NCBI RefSeq assembly: GCF_000006565.2
Contig: NC_031473.1
Span: forward strand, 2,644,134 to 2,708,133
Direction: 5' to 3'
Source: Toxoplasma gondii ME49
Taxonomy: Eukaryota > Apicomplexa > Conoidasida > Eucoccidiorida > Sarcocystidae
Length of the DNA: 64,000 bases
Shown here: one piece after another, positions 61,124 through 64,000 of the stretch
Numbering within the stretch: the first letter of the stretch is position 1
Layout: the number at the start of each line of letters is the position of its first letter
Position numbers and translations under genes: made by a program
The notes under the pieces: model-generated
Told to the model about the DNA's origin: nothing
The model's database searches: none
Seen by the model: only the letters and a program-made list of their open reading frames with translations

Positions 61124-64000
61124 CTGGTCCTGGAGTTTTCCTAATCTCGGACAGCGGACTGCGCTGAGAGGTTCCGAAACCCCATTTCGGCGAAACCTCC
61201 GGGGCACGGGGGTCGTATGCGCACGGTCCTGTGAAGAGCATAGCAGCCATTTGGTTTATTTATGACAGGAGAACAGTGCCAAGTGACGGTTACCATTCCA
61301 GTAAACGACTCTGCGAGAGAACACGACCCCACAAGTAAACTTAAGCAACAAAGCTCGTCCGACGTGTCAGTTTACCATAACGAATGACCCTACACATTCA
61401 CCCTCTCCCAAAAAAGGAAGCAAGCGGAACAGAATGAAGCCGGAACGCTGAACCTGGGGGCAGATCCATGGGCTGAGCTGTATTGCTGTAAATGTGAAAT
61501 GTCATAGGTCAGTGTCCAAACTGTGTCGCTTGAAACTGGAAGGATGCCATTACAGCATGCTAGTAGTGCCTCTCTATTCTTTTGCTTGTGGGTTGTTCGT
61601 GACTTTAATGGCGAGCACTGCCGCCTCAAATATATGTTGCATACCAGGCGTGTCTTGTTTTGCCCTGAGAGAGTCTCTCTTCTCCGTTCCTAGTGAGTAT
61701 CTGTGGTGATATAGGACATCACAAATAAAAGTATACCTTTGTCGGTCGCACATGAAGCTGTCATTCTTTACACATCCATGAGATGTCCGCAACTATACCA
61801 GACACCTGGAGTACAGGAATACTTGTGCCAGCTCCAGCCGATTTTTTCTCTTCACGTGTATGGCCCCACCTGATTTTCGCAACACGTCCACTGACAATCA
61901 TATTACAATTAGACTCCTCCTGCGTTCTTTCTAAATGACGTTTTCCTGTGCTCACGCTTAGGGCAGTTCCCTCGCACGGTAGCACGTGTACGCGCTACAC
62001 GGCACTTGATCCTCTGGAACTCTCAGTCCGGTAAAATACAGTAAACATCTCACGTGTGGGCGTGGACAGCTCCACCACATGCGCTCTCTCACCGCGACAC
62101 CTCATGCCCGGAGCTCCACAGAGCAACCGTTCGGCTTACTTTGCTCCTTCACCCAGGCGACTGGGAATGTTGTAGGTTCCAGGGGCTGGTCCATCTCTTT
62201 TGGAATAAAATCCGCGTTCACCACTGCCTCCGAGGCTGAGGAGGAAGGCACATGGATCCCGCGCCACCGACAGACTCGAGAATGCCTCGAGTATATCGCA
62301 AGTCGCTGTTCTAACGACTTAACCGTTGCCGATCTATATAATACCCGGAAGGCTCGGCTGGTTGATGCATCGTGACGAAAACACCGTGTGAATGGTGCCA
62401 AATTTTGCTCGTTGCTTCAGTTTCTTGCTCTACTTCAAATTGTGGCTGTATTTTGACTCATGTTTCCCTAAAAGCACTTGACACTCGTGTCCCTGGATCG
62501 CTAGGAAATCCGTACTGTGCTTCCTATCTACGTGCGCCCGCCAAGTTCCCTCCGGGGATCAGGCAGGGCCACAGGAAAGCAGCCGACGGTTCTGGGAATA
62601 TGAAATTTCAGGCAATTAGCGCTGGTATTGGTTTTGCCTTCCCGAGAGGACCGGGACTTCCACACATGTGGCTGCTCAGCCTCCCGTTTTCCATCGCACT
62701 ACTGTTGGTAATGCTGCCCGTTGACGCAAACGTCCACTGTGTCCGTGTGTACGTTGAACGGAGTGAGCTCCCTCAAAGGTGTGATGTGGCGGTCACCATT
62801 GGGTGCCGCTTCAGTTGATACTAGTCAACGGAGACAACGCTCTTCTGATCGTTCGAACGGTGTCTTGTGAGCGTGGCGGGAGTCAACATGAAAGAACAAT
62901 ATGAGCTATGGAAGCGTCACTACCGATTTGCCCTCATGTCCGGTGTTGTCAACTCGTACCTCCACGCAGGAGGCCGCTTTCGAGGACTGTTTTCAGGGTT
63001 GTACTGTCCGGGGCCAGGCGAGCTCGTGGCGTAGTTTTTTCCTCGGACTTGGCTGCCAAACGACCATTGCGGGCTCTTTGGGCTGGCTATGTCTCCAGTC
63101 ATATTGTATGCACCAGGTCCAGGCGTGCTGCCCCCTGGTTTGGATGCTGCCGGTTTCACGCCGAAGCTGAGGCCAGGTGAACAGCAACAAACAGGAGATG
63201 TCGATGATCTGAAGGCGTTTTGTTCGGCCCACTGCATGCACGCTGCAAGTATCTCTCCTGCAAAAGAGGCTTCCTCAGTGTCTCTTTCGGAACTGCTTGT
63301 TCTTCAACAAATGTGAGGACGATGGAAATGTGAATGCGATGGTTCATCGGAGCGACAACATATGGCCCTGCCACCACTGCATCTTTCGCCAGAGGTAGTC
63401 AACAAATAAGGTTCATTAGTACATAGAGGGCTACCCAAGTGGCATTCGAAACTGACCGAGTCATCGGATAAGGTACGTAGCTCGCAGCAAGGATGATATC
63501 CAGGCAGCCGCAACGAACCTGAACTTCCCAGCATCTCTTTCGGGGTAATGTGGATTGTATGCACCGGGACCAGGGCTGTTGTCTTTTCTCTTTTGTTCGC
63601 CTCTCCCTGCCATCGAATACTGCGGCGACTCCTGAAGCCGACTGGGCAGCGTGTAAGTGCCGGGACCGGGGACATCTACTTTCAAGCCGCCTCCCGCACG
63701 TGAGCGGTTCTGAGTCCCCATGCTGCAACAATAGCAACCCGAACACAGAAAGCAGCCGGTGTGCTTTGCAGGGAAATCTGTGGAATTTGGTTGCAAGTTA
63801 ATTCGTGGAAGCATTTTTCGCTTTGGTGTGAATGTGCTCCCAAGGACTGGGGCACGACTACACGACCTGGTATTGCCGTGTAAAAAAAAACGAAACAATA
63901 GTGAAGGCCTAATGGATCGCCGGTTCCCTATTCATTATAGAATCGCATTTCACCTGTGAACTCTCAATCTGCGCAATCAGGCGGATCAGTCATTGATGGA
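61124..64000 (-). CDS. SHIPPO-repeat (ODF3-like) protein, partial
   Basis: Minus-strand exons 63722-63519, 63166-62960, 62235-62153 and 61228-61124 join in compatible phases (2, 2, 1). They carry repeated STPGPGxY motifs: VPGPGTYTLPSR, SPGPGAYNPHYP, STPGPGAYNMTGD, SPGPGQYNPE, GPAPGTYNIPSR and KTPGPG. Between them stand typical linkers such as KFSFGVKP and PKWGFGTSQ. This is the SHIPPO repeat (PF07004) of ODF3 and related proteins that coat or lie inside microtubules in flagella; in apicomplexans such proteins may serve the cortical or flagellar cytoskeleton. The 5' end lies beyond 64000. In-frame sequence upstream of 63722 (TFTPKRKMLPRINL) may be coding too. The 3' end was not found; the KTPGPG exon ends at a GTAGGC donor, so at least one exon follows. 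Confidence 0.85.
62600..62818 (+). CDS. Candidate small secreted protein nested in SHIPPO intron
   Basis: A 72-codon frame (inner ATG at 62666 gives 50 residues) runs opposite to the large SHIPPO intron. From the inner Met it reads like a signal peptide (MWLLSLPFSIALLLVMLPVD) followed by a short Cys-containing chain (three Cys). No exon structure or known family supports it, so chance remains quite possible. Confidence 0.2.
   Translation: MKFQAISAGIGFAFPRGPGLPHMWLLSLPFSIALLLVMLPVDANVHCVRVYVERSELPQRCDVAVTIGCRFS

Noticed and set aside
1..64000. tRNA, rRNA, CRISPR arrays, transposons, operons
   Set aside because: I looked for tRNA B-box-like sequences, spaced direct repeats, terminal inverted repeats and reverse-transcriptase or transposase motifs and saw none that hold up.

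Overview
The window is nuclear DNA of an apicomplexan parasite, most likely the coccidian Toxoplasma gondii or a close relative (Neospora, Hammondia). I infer this from genes of roughly even base composition cut by many short GT-AG introns, from 5'-flanking TGCATGC motifs, from abundant AT, GATA and CATA microsatellites, from pyrimidine-rich intergenic DNA, and from an apicoplast-type leader on a bacterial-type ribosomal protein. Species cannot be fixed by reading alone. All gene models were built by hand: reading frame, splice consensus and family motifs had to agree across every junction.

Layout. 1-6.3 kb has no gene I can support. 6304-10163 (+) is a large polytopic membrane protein of unknown function. 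11413-15178 (-) is organellar ribosomal protein uL3 (five exons). It lies head-to-head with 16554-25147 (+), the mitochondrial AAA chaperone BCS1 (twelve exons). 26992-32762 (+) is a Ser/Thr kinase of CAMK/SNF1 type with an unusual doublecortin/KHA-like N-terminal module. It converges on 34470-39115 (-), an OTUD6-type deubiquitinase (seven exons). 40711-46746 (+) is a pentatricopeptide-repeat protein with a very long low-complexity N-terminus, diverging from the OTU gene. 48759-52517 (-) is the U4/U6 snRNP WD40 protein PRP4. 52.5-57.3 kb is unresolved. 57291-57530 (+) and 58254-58640 (+) are small genes, one Val/Pro-rich protein and one 78-residue single-pass membrane protein. 61124-64000 (-) is the 3' part of a SHIPPO-repeat (ODF3-like) gene whose 5' end lies outside the window.

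The genes are not an operon, as expected for a eukaryote. Three are linked to the two endosymbiotic organelles: uL3 (apicoplast translation), BCS1 (complex III assembly in mitochondria) and probably the PPR protein (organellar RNA). The others serve splicing (PRP4), ubiquitin removal (OTU), signalling (kinase) and probably the microtubule cytoskeleton (SHIPPO protein, perhaps the kinase). No mobile element, CRISPR array, tRNA or rRNA was seen.
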